A DNA stretch of 64,000 bases from JACKEQ01 sp041389565 (GTDB lineage Bacteria > Myxococcota_A > UBA796 > GCA-2862545): NCBI GenBank assembly GCA_041389565.1, contig JAWKRP010000015.1, positions 62,001 through 126,000 of the forward strand. Direction: 5' to 3'. Below the pieces are notes generated by a model. That model made no database searches. It saw only the letters and a program-made list of their open reading frames with translations, and was not told where the DNA came from. This document shows positions 50,820 through 59,510 of the stretch, piece by piece. Position 1 is the stretch's first letter. Each line of letters begins with the position of its first letter. The position numbers were made by a program, and so were the translations under genes.

Positions 50820-53102
50820 ATGATGCGATGGACCCTGGCGCTCGCGCTCGTCACGACGGCCTGCAAGGGCGACTCGGAGGACACGGACACGACCGTCCCC
50901 GAGGCCGACGCCGACACCGACGCGGACGCCGACACCGATGCGGACGCCGACACCGATGCGGACGCCGACACCGATGCGGATGCGGACACCGACACCGACA
51001 CCGATGCGGACACCGACACCGATGCGGACACCGACACCGACACCGACACCGACGCGGACACCGACACCGACGCGGACACGGACACCGATCCCTGCACCCC
51101 CACGTCCTGGTGGCCGGACGTCGACGCCGATGGGTACGGCGACCCCGCAGGGCTGGCCGTGGAGGCGTGCGAGGCCCCGTCCGGACACGTCGCCGACGCG
51201 ACGGACTGCGACGACGGCGACGACACGGTCCATCCCGGGGCCACCGAGCTCTGCAACGGCACGGACGACGACTGCGACCTCGACACCGACGAGGGGCTCG
51301 ACCAGACGTGGTACCCGGATGCCGACCTCGACGGGTTCGGAGACGGCGGGGCCCCCGCGATCGTGGCGTGCGCTCAGCCCAGCGGGCACGTGCTCGACGC
51401 CACCGACTGCGACGACGACGACGCGCTCGCCTTCCCCGGGAACCCCGAGATCTGCGACGGCCTCGACAACGACTGCGCGAACGGGCCCGACGACGGCCTG
51501 CTCACCGACTGGTTCCCCGACACCGACCTCGACGGGTTCGGGGACGGCGGGGCCGCAGCGATCGTGGCGTGCGCTCAGCCCAGCGGGCACGTGCTCGACG
51601 GCACCGACTGCGACGACGACGACGCGCTCGCCTTCCCCGGGAACCCCGAGATCTGCGACGGCCTCGACAACGACTGTGCGAACGGGCCCGACGACGGCCT
51701 GCTCGCCGACTGGTTCCCCGACACCGACCTCGACGGGTTCGGCGACTCCAGCGCGACGCCCGACCACACCTGCGCTCCGCGAGCGGGCTTCGTGCTCGAC
51801 GGCACCGACTGCGACGACTCGGCCGACACGGTGTTCCCCGGCGCCCCGGCCCGCTGTGATCTCCTGGACACCGCGTGTGCAGGCGCGCGGGAGGAGATCG
51901 TGGTGCCGCTCGACCATGCGCTCGTGCAGGACGCCGTGGACGCCGCGATGCCCGGCGGGCTGATCTGCCTGGACGTGCCGTACGTGGCGGGCCGCGTGTA
52001 CATCGACGCGAAGCCGCTGACGATCGAGAGCACCTCGTTCACCGAGCTCGACGGGATGCTGCTCGGGAACACCCTGCGTGCCGACGGTGTGAACGGGCTC
52101 GTGCTCCGGAACCTCGGCGTGATGGGAGGACGCGCGCAGAACGGCGGCGGGCTCCGGCTCAGCGGAGGGAACGTGACGCTCGAGAACGTGACGGCCCACG
52201 ACAACGTCTGCGAGGACCTCGCGTGCCGCGGCACCGGGATCTACGCCTCCGCGGTGGTGCTCGCGATGGACGGCGTGACGGTGGAGCGGAACTTCGCCAC
52301 GGGCGCGAGCGGCGACGTGGTGGAGGGCGCCGGGGTGTTCGTGCAGAACACCACGCTGACGGCCGACGGGCTGTACCTGTACGACAACGACGTGCTCGCG
52401 CAGTCGTACCTGGACGGCGTCGGGTACTCGCAGAGCGGCGGGACGGCCGTGATCACGGACCTCATCGCCATGGGCAACCGCGGGCAGGCCCCGCTCCAGC
52501 CCCGCGGCTCCGCGATGCGCGTGTACCAGGGCTCGCTCGAGCTCGACGGCGCGCTCGTGACGGACAACACGATCGTCGGGAGCCCCAATGCAGGCGGCGC
52601 GATCGCGCTGCTCTCGACCGGGACCCGCTCGCTCCGGAACGCGTTGATCGTCGACAACCAGGTGGAGGGCGCGACCACGTCGTACGGCGCGGGGCTCTAC
52701 CAGTTCGGCGGCACGACGGTGGTGTGGAACAGCACCATCGCGGGCAATGCATCGGACGCTCCGCAGACCTACGGGCTCGCCATCCACCTGTTCCCGAACA
52801 GCACCCTGGCCCTGCACAACACCGACGTGTCGAACCACGTGGGGACCGCGGCGAACGGGCACGTGCGTGCGCAACAGTCGACGCTCACGGCCGACTTCAG
52901 CAACTTCTTCCCGGACAGCTTCTCGGGCGTGCCGAGCCCGGTGGGCACGAGCGGCAACCTGAGCGTCGATCCGCTGTGGTCGGCCGACTACACGGCGCTC
53001 GACAGCAGCTCTCCCCTGGTGGACGCCGGAGATCCCAGCGTGCTCGATCCCGACGGCTCGACGAGCGACATCGGGCACCTCGGCGGACCGGGAGCGCCGT
53101 AG
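50820..53102 (+). CDS. Lipoprotein: Asp-rich stalk, DCDD units, beta-helix
   Basis: A 760-residue lipoprotein with MMRWTLALALVTTAC signal (C15). Residues 20-90 are an Asp/Thr/Ala tract. Residues about 100-355 contain four MopE-type units, two of them in a nearly exact 201-bp tandem duplication. Residues 360-760 are a right-handed beta-helix (LENVTAHDN, VVLAMDGVTVERNFATG, VVWNSTIAGNAS), ending with LDSSSPLVDAGDPSVLDPDGSTSDIGHLGGPGAP, a common end of such helices. It is likely an outer-membrane-anchored, metal-binding adhesin or matrix protein, which is inference. It ends one base before the FecR-like gene on the opposite strand. Confidence 0.85.
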   Translation: MMRWTLALALVTTACKGDSEDTDTTVPEADADTDADADTDADADTDADADTDADADTDTDTDADTDTDADTDTDTDTDADTDTDADTDTDPCTPTSWWPDVDADGYGDPAGLAVEACEAPSGHVADATDCDDGDDTVHPGATELCNGTDDDCDLDTDEGLDQTWYPDADLDGFGDGGAPAIVACAQPSGHVLDATDCDDDDALAFPGNPEICDGLDNDCANGPDDGLLTDWFPDTDLDGFGDGGAAAIVACAQPSGHVLDGTDCDDDDALAFPGNPEICDGLDNDCANGPDDGLLADWFPDTDLDGFGDSSATPDHTCAPRAGFVLDGTDCDDSADTVFPGAPARCDLLDTACAGAREEIVVPLDHALVQDAVDAAMPGGLICLDVPYVAGRVYIDAKPLTIESTSFTELDGMLLGNTLRADGVNGLVLRNLGVMGGRAQNGGGLRLSGGNVTLENVTAHDNVCEDLACRGTGIYASAVVLAMDGVTVERNFATGASGDVVEGAGVFVQNTTLTADGLYLYDNDVLAQSYLDGVGYSQSGGTAVITDLIAMGNRGQAPLQPRGSAMRVYQGSLELDGALVTDNTIVGSPNAGGAIALLSTGTRSLRNALIVDNQVEGATTSYGAGLYQFGGTTVVWNSTIAGNASDAPQTYGLAIHLFPNSTLALHNTDVSNHVGTAANGHVRAQQSTLTADFSNFFPDSFSGVPSPVGTSGNLSVDPLWSADYTALDSSSPLVDAGDPSVLDPDGSTSDIGHLGGPGAP
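50907..51088. repeat. Asp-rich coding repeat tract
   Basis: About 180 bp of GACGCCGACACC/GATGCGGAC units coding for alternating Asp with Ala or Thr in the lipoprotein at 50820. Same type as the tracts at 5680, 41998 and 42520. Confidence 0.85.
51361..51761. repeat. 201-bp tandem duplication
   Basis: Two copies of a 201-bp (67-codon) unit start at 51361 and 51562 with very few differences. Each encodes one DCDD unit plus the following spacer. Near-identity at silent sites indicates a recent duplication; a partial third copy of the spacer follows around 51709. Confidence 0.8.
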
Positions 53103-54014
53103 TCAGCGCGCGCAGCACCCGACCAGGACGCCGAGCAGCGCCTCCAGGGCGTCGGCGTCGAGGGCCAGCACGCCGTCGCGGTCGAGCGCACGGTCGATCC
53201 GGCCGGGACCCAGCCGCTCGATCTCGGCGAGCACCCGCTCGCGATCGGGCCCGTCGACGCGGGGCAGCAGGTGGAAGAGCGTGAGCGTGTCGGCCCGGCG
53301 CGCGAGGCGCAGGAGGGGGTCGAGCGCGGCTGCGGGGTCGGTCTCCGCGAGGTCGGCGGCCTCCGAGAAGGCCTGTGACGCGGACAGGAAGCGCGGCAGA
53401 CCCGGCGGATGGCCCGTGCGCATGGGCGCCCAGCTCCCCTCCACCACGGTGGTCGTGCCGAGCGGACCCTCGAGCGCGACCCAGCCCGAGGTGACCGTGA
53501 GGCGGCCGGCTCCGTCGGCGCCCATCTCCAGGTCGTACTCGCACCCGAGGTCGACGGCCGTGGCCGCGGGGGTCTCGACCACCAGGAGGCGCGGCGGCGC
53601 GAGGACCATGGCGTGAAGCGACCCGCGCTCGAGCTCCACGCGGTGCTCGTCGACTCCGGTGGCCACGATCCGCAGGCGGCTGGAGGCGGCCACGTCGAGG
53701 TGCCCGATGTCGGCGACCTGGAGCCGGGTGGGCTCGGAGGGCTCGAGCCACTCCCCCACCGCCAGCGAGCAGTCGGCGCAGCTCGCGGACGACAGCCCCC
53801 ACGACGCCGTGTCGCTGCGCATCGACCGCAGGGCGACCCCCACGCCGACCCCCAGCAGCACGAGGGCCGCCAGGAGCCACGGGCCGCGCCCCCACCCCGC
53901 GGAACGCCCGCGTGGCGGCTCTCCCCGGTAGCGATGCTCCGCGAGCAGCCCTTCCAGACGGGCCACTTCGGGGTCGACCTCACCGGTCCGGTCCCAGAGG
54001 TAGTCGTCACTCAT
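53103..54014 (-). CDS. FecR-like anti-sigma factor
   Basis: A 303-residue protein overlapping the ECF sigma stop by eight bases. A cytoplasmic N-terminus (MSDDYLWDRTGEVDPEVARLEGLL) is followed by one membrane span (WLLAALVLLGVGVGVALRS, about 46-64) and a periplasmic domain whose strands (HLDVAASSRLRIVATGVDEHRVELERGSLHAMV ... VETPAATAVDLGCEYDLEMGADGAGRLTVTSGWVALEG) match a FecR domain. The C-terminal ~80 residues are helical. It should restrain the adjacent sigma factor. It abuts the beta-helix lipoprotein gene tail to tail. Confidence 0.8.
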   Translation of the reverse strand: MSDDYLWDRTGEVDPEVARLEGLLAEHRYRGEPPRGRSAGWGRGPWLLAALVLLGVGVGVALRSMRSDTASWGLSSASCADCSLAVGEWLEPSEPTRLQVADIGHLDVAASSRLRIVATGVDEHRVELERGSLHAMVLAPPRLLVVETPAATAVDLGCEYDLEMGADGAGRLTVTSGWVALEGPLGTTTVVEGSWAPMRTGHPPGLPRFLSASQAFSEAADLAETDPAAALDPLLRLARRADTLTLFHLLPRVDGPDRERVLAEIERLGPGRIDRALDRDGVLALDADALEALLGVLVGCCAR

Positions 54015-54564
54015 CCGCCACCCCCAGCTCCTCCCGCAAGCGCTTCATGCCCTTGTGCAGGTTCACCCGGACCGAGCCGGGTGTCATCCCGAGCCGCTCG
54101 GCGATCTCGGGACCCGTGAGCCCCTCGACCAGCCGGAGCGTCAGCGGCACCGCGTACGTCTCGGGCAGCGCCCGGATGGCGGCCAGCACCTGCTCGGCCT
54201 CCGCGGTGGGGCGAGGCTCGGCTCCGCGCTCGGGCACCTCGTCGAGCGCGACCACCTTGCGGCTCGACCGGTGCCAGTCGGTCGCGAGGTTGCGCGCGAT
54301 GGCGAGCACCCACCCGCCGAACGCCCCTTCGTCGCGCAGCCCGCCGAGCCGCTCCAGCACGGCGACGAAGGTGTCCTGCACGAGATCCGAAGCGATCCCG
54401 GGCGGCACCTTCGCGAGCAGCACGCCGTGCACGACGCGCGCATAGCGATCGTGCAGGGCCTCGAACGCCGAACGGTCCCCTCCCCGCGCGCGGATCACCA
54501 GCTCGCGGTCGGGGGACGGGGGTTCGGTCGGACTGGCCAGCAGGGCTCCCAGGCTCGCCTCCAC
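54007..54564 (-). CDS. ECF RNA polymerase sigma factor
   Basis: A 185-residue ECF sigma factor. Region 2 covers ALHDRYARVVHGVLLAKVPPGIASDLVQDTFVAVLERL and WVLAIARNLATDWHR; region 4 covers LPLTLRLVEGLTGPEIAERLGMTPGSVRVNLHKGMKRLREEL with a clear helix-turn-helix. Start and length are standard. The FecR-like anti-sigma gene overlaps its 3-prime end. The gene upstream on the same strand is the DCDD-repeat protein at 54602, ending 37 bp before this start. Confidence 0.92.
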   Translation of the reverse strand: MEASLGALLASPTEPPSPDRELVIRARGGDRSAFEALHDRYARVVHGVLLAKVPPGIASDLVQDTFVAVLERLGGLRDEGAFGGWVLAIARNLATDWHRSSRKVVALDEVPERGAEPRPTAEAEQVLAAIRALPETYAVPLTLRLVEGLTGPEIAERLGMTPGSVRVNLHKGMKRLREELGVADE

Positions 54565-54601
54565 CCCTCAGGACGGAGCCGGGCGGGAGACCGTTAGCCG
54601 C

Positions 54602-56557
54602 TCAGCGACGCCGGCGACCGAAGAAGATCGGCAGGAACAGGGCCGCGAAGGTCGCACCTGCACCCGCGCTCGTGCACCCCTTGGGGCCGTCGTCGTCGTC
54701 GTCGTCCGTGTCGCCGGTGTCTTCGGGCACGCAGGCCTCGTCGACGTTGTCGCAGTCCTGGTCGATGCCGTCGTCACAGACCTCGGGCGAGCCCGGGAAC
54801 ACGGACGGATCGGTGTCGTCGCAGTCCGACACGGAGTCGAACCCGTCCCCATCGCGGTCTTCGATGGGGTCGACCGCATCGAGCCCGTCGCAGTCCTGGT
54901 CGATCCCGTCGCCGGGCACGTCGAAGGCGTCTGGGTTCAGGGTGGGGTCGAGGTCGTCACAGTCCGTGCTGTTCGTGACTCCGATGACGGAGCACGCCAT
55001 GCCGAGGGACTCCCCGCCGAAGCCGTCGCCGTCCAGGTCCTCGAACCACTCGATCGCCAGGTTGTCGTCGACCACTCCGTCGCAGTCCTCATCGATTCCA
55101 TCGCAGATCTCGGAGGCGCCTGGATGGATCGAGAAGTCGAGATCGTCACAGTCGTCGACCATCGCGAGGAATCCGTCGCCATCGGCGTCGGGATCGCAGC
55201 TGTCCGGGATTCCGTCGGCATCGAGGTCGGACGTGCCGAAGCACCCGTCGAACCCGTCGCAGTCCTGGTCGATCCCGTCGTTCGGCACGTCCTGCGCGCC
55301 CGGATGGATCTGCGGCGTGCGGTCGTCGCAGTCGTCCGGAACGCTGTAGCCGTCGCCATCGGCGTCGGGGTCGCAGGCATCCGGGATTCCGTCGGCATCG
55401 ATGTCGGACGTGCCGAAGCACCCGTCGAATCCGTCGCAGTCCTGGTCGATCCCGTCGTTCGGCACGTCCTGCGCGCCCGGGTACACCGTGGAGTCGGTGT
55501 CGTTGCAGTCCTCGCCCGACAGGCTGGTGCCCGGCGGCTGCGCACACGAGAGCGTGGTGTTCGAGGGGTCGCCGAATCCGTCGAGATCGGCGTCGAAGAA
55601 GTACTGCACGGCATCCGCGGCGTCGTCGTCCACCACCGCGTCGCAGTCGTCGTCGATGCCGTTGCACACCTCGACGGAGCCCGGGTTCACGAGCGCGTTC
55701 ATGTCGTCGCAGTCGGACCCGACGGCCGAGGTGCCCGGGGGCTGCTGGCACGACGACGTGGTGCGGGTGGGGTCTCCGAAGCCATCCATGTCGCCGTCGA
55801 CATACCAGGTGGTCGGGATGCAGTTGCCGGCGTCGAACCCGTCGCAGTCCTGGTCGATCCCGTCGTTCGGCACGTCCTGCGCGCCCGGGTACACCATGGG
55901 GTTGCTGTCGTCACAGTCGCCGCCGACGCTCGACGTGCCGGGGGGCTGGAGACACGACTGGGTGCTGTTGCCGGTCTCGCCGTACCCGTCCATGTCGAGG
56001 TCGGTGTACCAGACCTGACCGCCCGCCACGCCGTCGTCGACGAAGCCGTTGCAGTCGTTGTCGAGGGCGTCGCACACCTCGGGGGCGCCCGGGTACACCG
56101 TGGCGTCGGCGTCGTTGCAGTCCAGCGTGCTGTCGAAGCCGTCGCCGTCGAGGTCGTCGGGGGGCGGAGGCGCGCCGCCCTCGTCGCTGTCGAGCGCCGC
56201 GATCAGCCCGTCGGCGTCGGCATCGGTGTTCGGGCCCGCCGGCGTGTCGAGGTGCGACTCGTCCCAGTCGGAGATGCCGTCGCCGTCGCTGTCGGCGTCG
56301 AACGGGTCCAGCCCGAAGGCGTTCTCGAAGTTGTTGGGCAGACCGTCGCCATCGGAGTCGACCATCGGGGCGTCGAACCCGTTGCAGTCGCTGTCGATGT
56401 TGTCGCCGGGCTGGTCGGGGGCGCCGAGGTAGCGCGTCGGATCGGTGTCGTCGCAGTCCCAGGCGGCGTCGAAGCCGTCGCCGTCGGCATCGGCAGCGAG
56501 GGCCGACACGGGCACGGCGAGGGAGAGGGCGATGAGGATGAGGGTGTTTCGGGTCAT
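54602..56557 (-). CDS. Secreted DCDD-repeat protein with MYXO-CTERM-like tail
   Basis: A 651-residue protein with a signal peptide (MTRNTLILIALSLAVPVSALA) and GGAGGAACC before the ATG. It consists almost entirely of MopE-type putative metal-binding units (about ten DCDD...DQDCDG modules) with TSP3-like D-x-D-G-D-G segments between them. Two modules form a 177-bp tandem duplication. The end GCTSAGAGATFAALFLPIFFGRRRR has the cysteine, hydrophobic helix and Arg cluster expected for surface sorting. It is divergent from the ECF sigma gene at 56663. Confidence 0.87.
   Translation of the reverse strand: MTRNTLILIALSLAVPVSALAADADGDGFDAAWDCDDTDPTRYLGAPDQPGDNIDSDCNGFDAPMVDSDGDGLPNNFENAFGLDPFDADSDGDGISDWDESHLDTPAGPNTDADADGLIAALDSDEGGAPPPPDDLDGDGFDSTLDCNDADATVYPGAPEVCDALDNDCNGFVDDGVAGGQVWYTDLDMDGYGETGNSTQSCLQPPGTSSVGGDCDDSNPMVYPGAQDVPNDGIDQDCDGFDAGNCIPTTWYVDGDMDGFGDPTRTTSSCQQPPGTSAVGSDCDDMNALVNPGSVEVCNGIDDDCDAVVDDDAADAVQYFFDADLDGFGDPSNTTLSCAQPPGTSLSGEDCNDTDSTVYPGAQDVPNDGIDQDCDGFDGCFGTSDIDADGIPDACDPDADGDGYSVPDDCDDRTPQIHPGAQDVPNDGIDQDCDGFDGCFGTSDLDADGIPDSCDPDADGDGFLAMVDDCDDLDFSIHPGASEICDGIDEDCDGVVDDNLAIEWFEDLDGDGFGGESLGMACSVIGVTNSTDCDDLDPTLNPDAFDVPGDGIDQDCDGLDAVDPIEDRDGDGFDSVSDCDDTDPSVFPGSPEVCDDGIDQDCDNVDEACVPEDTGDTDDDDDDGPKGCTSAGAGATFAALFLPIFFGRRRR
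55204..55557. repeat. 177-bp tandem duplication
   Basis: Copies starting at 55204 and 55381 share nearly all bases for most of 177 bp (59 codons), each coding for one unit containing GCFGTSD-x-DADGIPD. The similarity falls off toward the far end of the second copy. Confidence 0.7.
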
Positions 56558-56662
56558 GGTTCCTCCGTCGCTTCCCCAAACGCACGGGTCGCCGATCCGT
56601 GGAGGCGACGAACCCAGAAAGATCTTCCTCCACGTTTCGTGGGCTCGTACGTTCTGGGTCTG

Positions 56663-57211
56663 ATGATGCCTGCCCGCGCCCGCTCCAGCGACGAGGATCT
56701 CGTGCTCGCCTTCCAGGCGGGCGACGACGACGCGTTCGCGGAGCTCTACGGGCGCTGGAGGCCGCGCGTGACGGCCTATGCGAGCCGCATGCTCGGCGGC
56801 GGCCCCGAGGTGGAGGAGCTCGTGACCGACGCGTTCGTGACCCTCGTGGAGGGGCGCTTCGAGCCGTCGGGCAGCTTCCGCAGCTACCTGTTCACGGTGG
56901 TGCAGCGGAAGTGCCTCGACCACCTCCGCCGCCAGGGCACCCGCGGGCGCGTGCTGCCGCTGCTGCAGCCCGAAGCGGTGACGCCCGACCCGGAGGCCGT
57001 GCTGGACGCCCTGCGGGACCGCGACCGCGTGGAAGCCGCGTTGGACGCGCTCCCGCCCGAGCACCGGTCGCTGCTGCTGATGTACTACGCGCACGGGCTC
57101 TCTTCGCGCGAGGTCGGCGAGGCCACGGGTCTCACGGACCAGCAGGTGCGGAGCAAGCTGTCGTACGCGCGAAAGACCTTGAGGACCCTGCTGGATCCGG
57201 AGGGAAGATGA
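56663..57211 (+). CDS. ECF RNA polymerase sigma factor
   Basis: A 182-residue ECF sigma factor starting MMPARARSSDEDLVLAFQAGDDDAF. Region 2 includes YASRMLGGGPEVEELVTDAFVTLVEG and FRSYLFTVVQRKCLDHLRRQ; region 4 includes LLLMYYAHGLSSREVGEATGLTDQQVRSKLSYARKTLRTLL. The frame is open far upstream, antisense to the DCDD-repeat gene, but sigma homology starts here. The stop overlaps the next gene (ATGA). It heads a three-gene operon with an anti-sigma-like protein and a caspase-like lipoprotein. Confidence 0.9.
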   Translation: MMPARARSSDEDLVLAFQAGDDDAFAELYGRWRPRVTAYASRMLGGGPEVEELVTDAFVTLVEGRFEPSGSFRSYLFTVVQRKCLDHLRRQGTRGRVLPLLQPEAVTPDPEAVLDALRDRDRVEAALDALPPEHRSLLLMYYAHGLSSREVGEATGLTDQQVRSKLSYARKTLRTLLDPEGR

Positions 57212-57885
57212 CTGCCTCGACCCCTGAGAACCCCCGCGACGCGATCGGACTGCGGGAGGACGAGCTCCCGGCGGCGGACCGCGACGCGCTGCAGGCGCTG
57301 CTGTCGTCCGACCCCGAAGCCCGTCGCGAGCACGACGAGGCCCGGATCCTCGGTCAGACGCTGGGGGCGCTGCCCGGGATGTCGGGTGGCCCCTCGGCGG
57401 CCGAGGTGCTGGCGCGGGCCCGTGCCGCGAAGAGCCCGCCCGCACGGGCCCGATGGCCGATCGTCGCGCTGGTGGCCGCCGCCGCTGCCGTGGTCGTGGC
57501 CGTGGGCCTGCAGGGGGACGGGCAGCGTGCGCGGGGCGTATCGACCCCCGATGCCGCGGTGCGGCTCGAGGCCGTGGCCGACGGTCCAGCGGTGCGCGCG
57601 CTGTCCGATGGCGCGGGGCTCCAGGCGGGTGAGGCCGTCGTGTTCCACGTCACGACGACCCGTTCCGGGGTGCTGACCCTCGTGGAGCACGGCCCGCACG
57701 GGGCGAACGTGGTGCAGCGCTGGGCCGCGCAGCCCGGTCGGCACGCGCTCGGTGGAGACCGTCCGCTGGCGTGGACCCCCGACGATCCGGCCGGTGGCGA
57801 CCGCAGGTACGTGGTGGAATGGTGTGACGAGGAGGGCGCGGGGTGCATCGAGGACGCACTGCAGCTGCACTGGTCGCCGCGCTGA
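57208..57885 (+). CDS. Membrane anti-sigma-like protein with DUF4384-like domain
   Basis: A 225-residue protein coupled to the sigma gene by an ATGA overlap. The N-terminal ~85 residues are soluble and acidic, without a zinc-finger HxxxCxxC motif, and include PAADRDALQALLSSDPEARREHDEARIL, typical of anti-sigma N-termini. A membrane span follows (WPIVALVAAAAAVVVAVGL, about 88-106), then a periplasmic beta-rich part (GLQAGEAVVFHVTTTRSGVLTLVEHGPHGANVV) that resembles DUF4384, a domain often found with caspase-type proteases. It is expected to control the sigma factor; this is from context. Confidence 0.72.
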   Translation: MTASTPENPRDAIGLREDELPAADRDALQALLSSDPEARREHDEARILGQTLGALPGMSGGPSAAEVLARARAAKSPPARARWPIVALVAAAAAVVVAVGLQGDGQRARGVSTPDAAVRLEAVADGPAVRALSDGAGLQAGEAVVFHVTTTRSGVLTLVEHGPHGANVVQRWAAQPGRHALGGDRPLAWTPDDPAGGDRRYVVEWCDEEGAGCIEDALQLHWSPR

Positions 57886-59510
57886 TCCTGTCGGCCTGCG
57901 GGCCGAAGGCGGTGCGCACCAAGGGCCTGGAGCCGGCACGCAGCACGGCCGACGTGCTCCAGACCGCGCTCGAGCCCCGTCGCGTGGCGCTCGTCGCGGG
58001 GGTCGACGCGTACGACGATCCCGCGTTCCCCGACCTGCTGCACGCCGGCGACGACGCCCGCGCGATGGGCGAGGTGTTCGAGAGCCGCCGCGGAGGCGGG
58101 TTCGACGAGGTGGTGGTGCTCGCCGACCCCACGCGGGCCGAGCTGCTCGACGCCTTGAAGTCGCTGAAGGCCAGCGTGCGGCGCGACGACGTGGTGGTCG
58201 TGTACTTCTCCGGGCACGGCACGCGAGCGCCCGACGGCGACACGTGGAAGCGGTACCTGCTGGGCCGCGACAGCCAGCCGAGCGATCTCGACGGCACGGC
58301 CATCGATCTCGACGTGCTGGAGGGCTGGTTCTCGGGCCTGGCCCCGTCCCGCAAGGCCCTGGTGGTCGACGCCTGCTTCAACGGCGACGGCAAGAGCGTC
58401 GTGCGTCCGGAGCACCGTGCCGACGGCCCGGTCGACGGGTCGCTGGCGCCCCACGGGCCGCTGGGCTCCGGCGAGGCCCTGCTGTTCGCGACCACCCCGG
58501 GCCGGCCGAGCCTGGAGGACGACAAGCTCGGGCACGGGGTGTACACGTACTACCTGCTCGAGGCAATGGGCTGGGGGTTCGCGGAGGCCGACCGCGACGG
58601 CGACCAGGTGGTGACGGCCTGGGAGGCGCACGACCACGCGCGCGCGAAGACGCTCGAGCACACGGACGGGCGCCAGGTCCCGGAGGCCGCGCTGCGTGTG
58701 GTGGGCATGGCGGACGTCGTGCTGGCGGGCGAGCCGGAGAAGCGGCGCCAGCGGGACCGCGCGCTGGTGTACCTGTATGCGGGCGGCCAGCACGCGCTGA
58801 GCGGCGCGGAGCTCGTGGTGGACGGGCGCACGCGGGGCGTCTTGCCGGGCACCGTGCCGCTGGAGCCCGGCCGGCACCACCTCGCGCTCACGGCTCCCGG
58901 CGGGGTCGTGCTGGCCGAGGGCTACGCGACGCTGTCCGACGGGCACGCCTACCGGGCCGACGATCTGGCGCGCCTGGTCGACGGTCCGCGGTTCGGGGTG
59001 ACGGTCCGACCGGCGTTCGTGGCCTCGCCTCCCTTCCAGCGCGCGCTCGGCGTGGGGTCGGCGGGCCTGGAGATGGGGTTCTGGCGGCGCGACGACGACC
59101 CGCCCGGGCGGAACCAGGTGGTCGCGGTGACCCTCGGCCTCGCGAGCTCCCCCACCCGTCCCGACCTCCCGACGGCACGGGGCTTCGGCTGGCTGACGAT
59201 CGAGGGCGGGTGGCAGTCCGACTGGCGGCGGCTGCGCGCGCGCGCCACGTGGACGCTCACGGGCGTGCTCATCCCGCCGAGCTACCCGGAGGGCCGTCCT
59301 GCGGGGGTGCCGCCGGAGCTGCTGCCGTCCCAGGCGGGCTGGGTGTTCGGCACGACGGGTCCGGGGCTCCAGCTCGGCTGGGTGCTGTCGGAGGTCTGGA
59401 GCGGCCACGTGATGGCGCGCCCGACGGTCACGGCGCTCGATCCCGACGGTGCCGGTGTGCGGGCCGTGCCGTGGGTCACGGCGGGGGCGGGCTTCGAGGC
59501 CGTGTTCTAG
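57843..59510 (+). CDS. Caspase-like (C14) lipoprotein with beta-barrel-like C-terminus
   Basis: A 555-residue protein. MHRGRTAAALVAALILSAC is a lipoprotein signal with C19. The caspase-like p20 region has the catalytic dyad H125 in YFSGHGTRAPDG and C178 in VVDACFNG, with the preceding RVALVAGVDAYDD strand. D250-R-D-G-D-Q-V-V-T-A-W-E261 fits an EF-hand calcium loop. After about residue 320 there are a PEGA-like segment (AELVVDGRTRGVLPGTVPLEPGRHHLALTAPGG) and strand-rich sequence ending FEAVF, compatible with a beta-barrel. The GTG start overlaps the anti-sigma-like gene by 43 bp. It should act in the periplasm or outer membrane as a regulated protease; activity is inferred. Confidence 0.85.
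   Translation: MHRGRTAAALVAALILSACGPKAVRTKGLEPARSTADVLQTALEPRRVALVAGVDAYDDPAFPDLLHAGDDARAMGEVFESRRGGGFDEVVVLADPTRAELLDALKSLKASVRRDDVVVVYFSGHGTRAPDGDTWKRYLLGRDSQPSDLDGTAIDLDVLEGWFSGLAPSRKALVVDACFNGDGKSVVRPEHRADGPVDGSLAPHGPLGSGEALLFATTPGRPSLEDDKLGHGVYTYYLLEAMGWGFAEADRDGDQVVTAWEAHDHARAKTLEHTDGRQVPEAALRVVGMADVVLAGEPEKRRQRDRALVYLYAGGQHALSGAELVVDGRTRGVLPGTVPLEPGRHHLALTAPGGVVLAEGYATLSDGHAYRADDLARLVDGPRFGVTVRPAFVASPPFQRALGVGSAGLEMGFWRRDDDPPGRNQVVAVTLGLASSPTRPDLPTARGFGWLTIEGGWQSDWRRLRARATWTLTGVLIPPSYPEGRPAGVPPELLPSQAGWVFGTTGPGLQLGWVLSEVWSGHVMARPTVTALDPDGAGVRAVPWVTAGAGFEAVF

Noticed and set aside
55124..57211. Long N-terminal extension of the ECF sigma factor antisense to the DCDD-repeat gene
   Set aside because: The extension is Val/Arg/Gly-rich without sigma homology; the sigma factor is complete from 56663.
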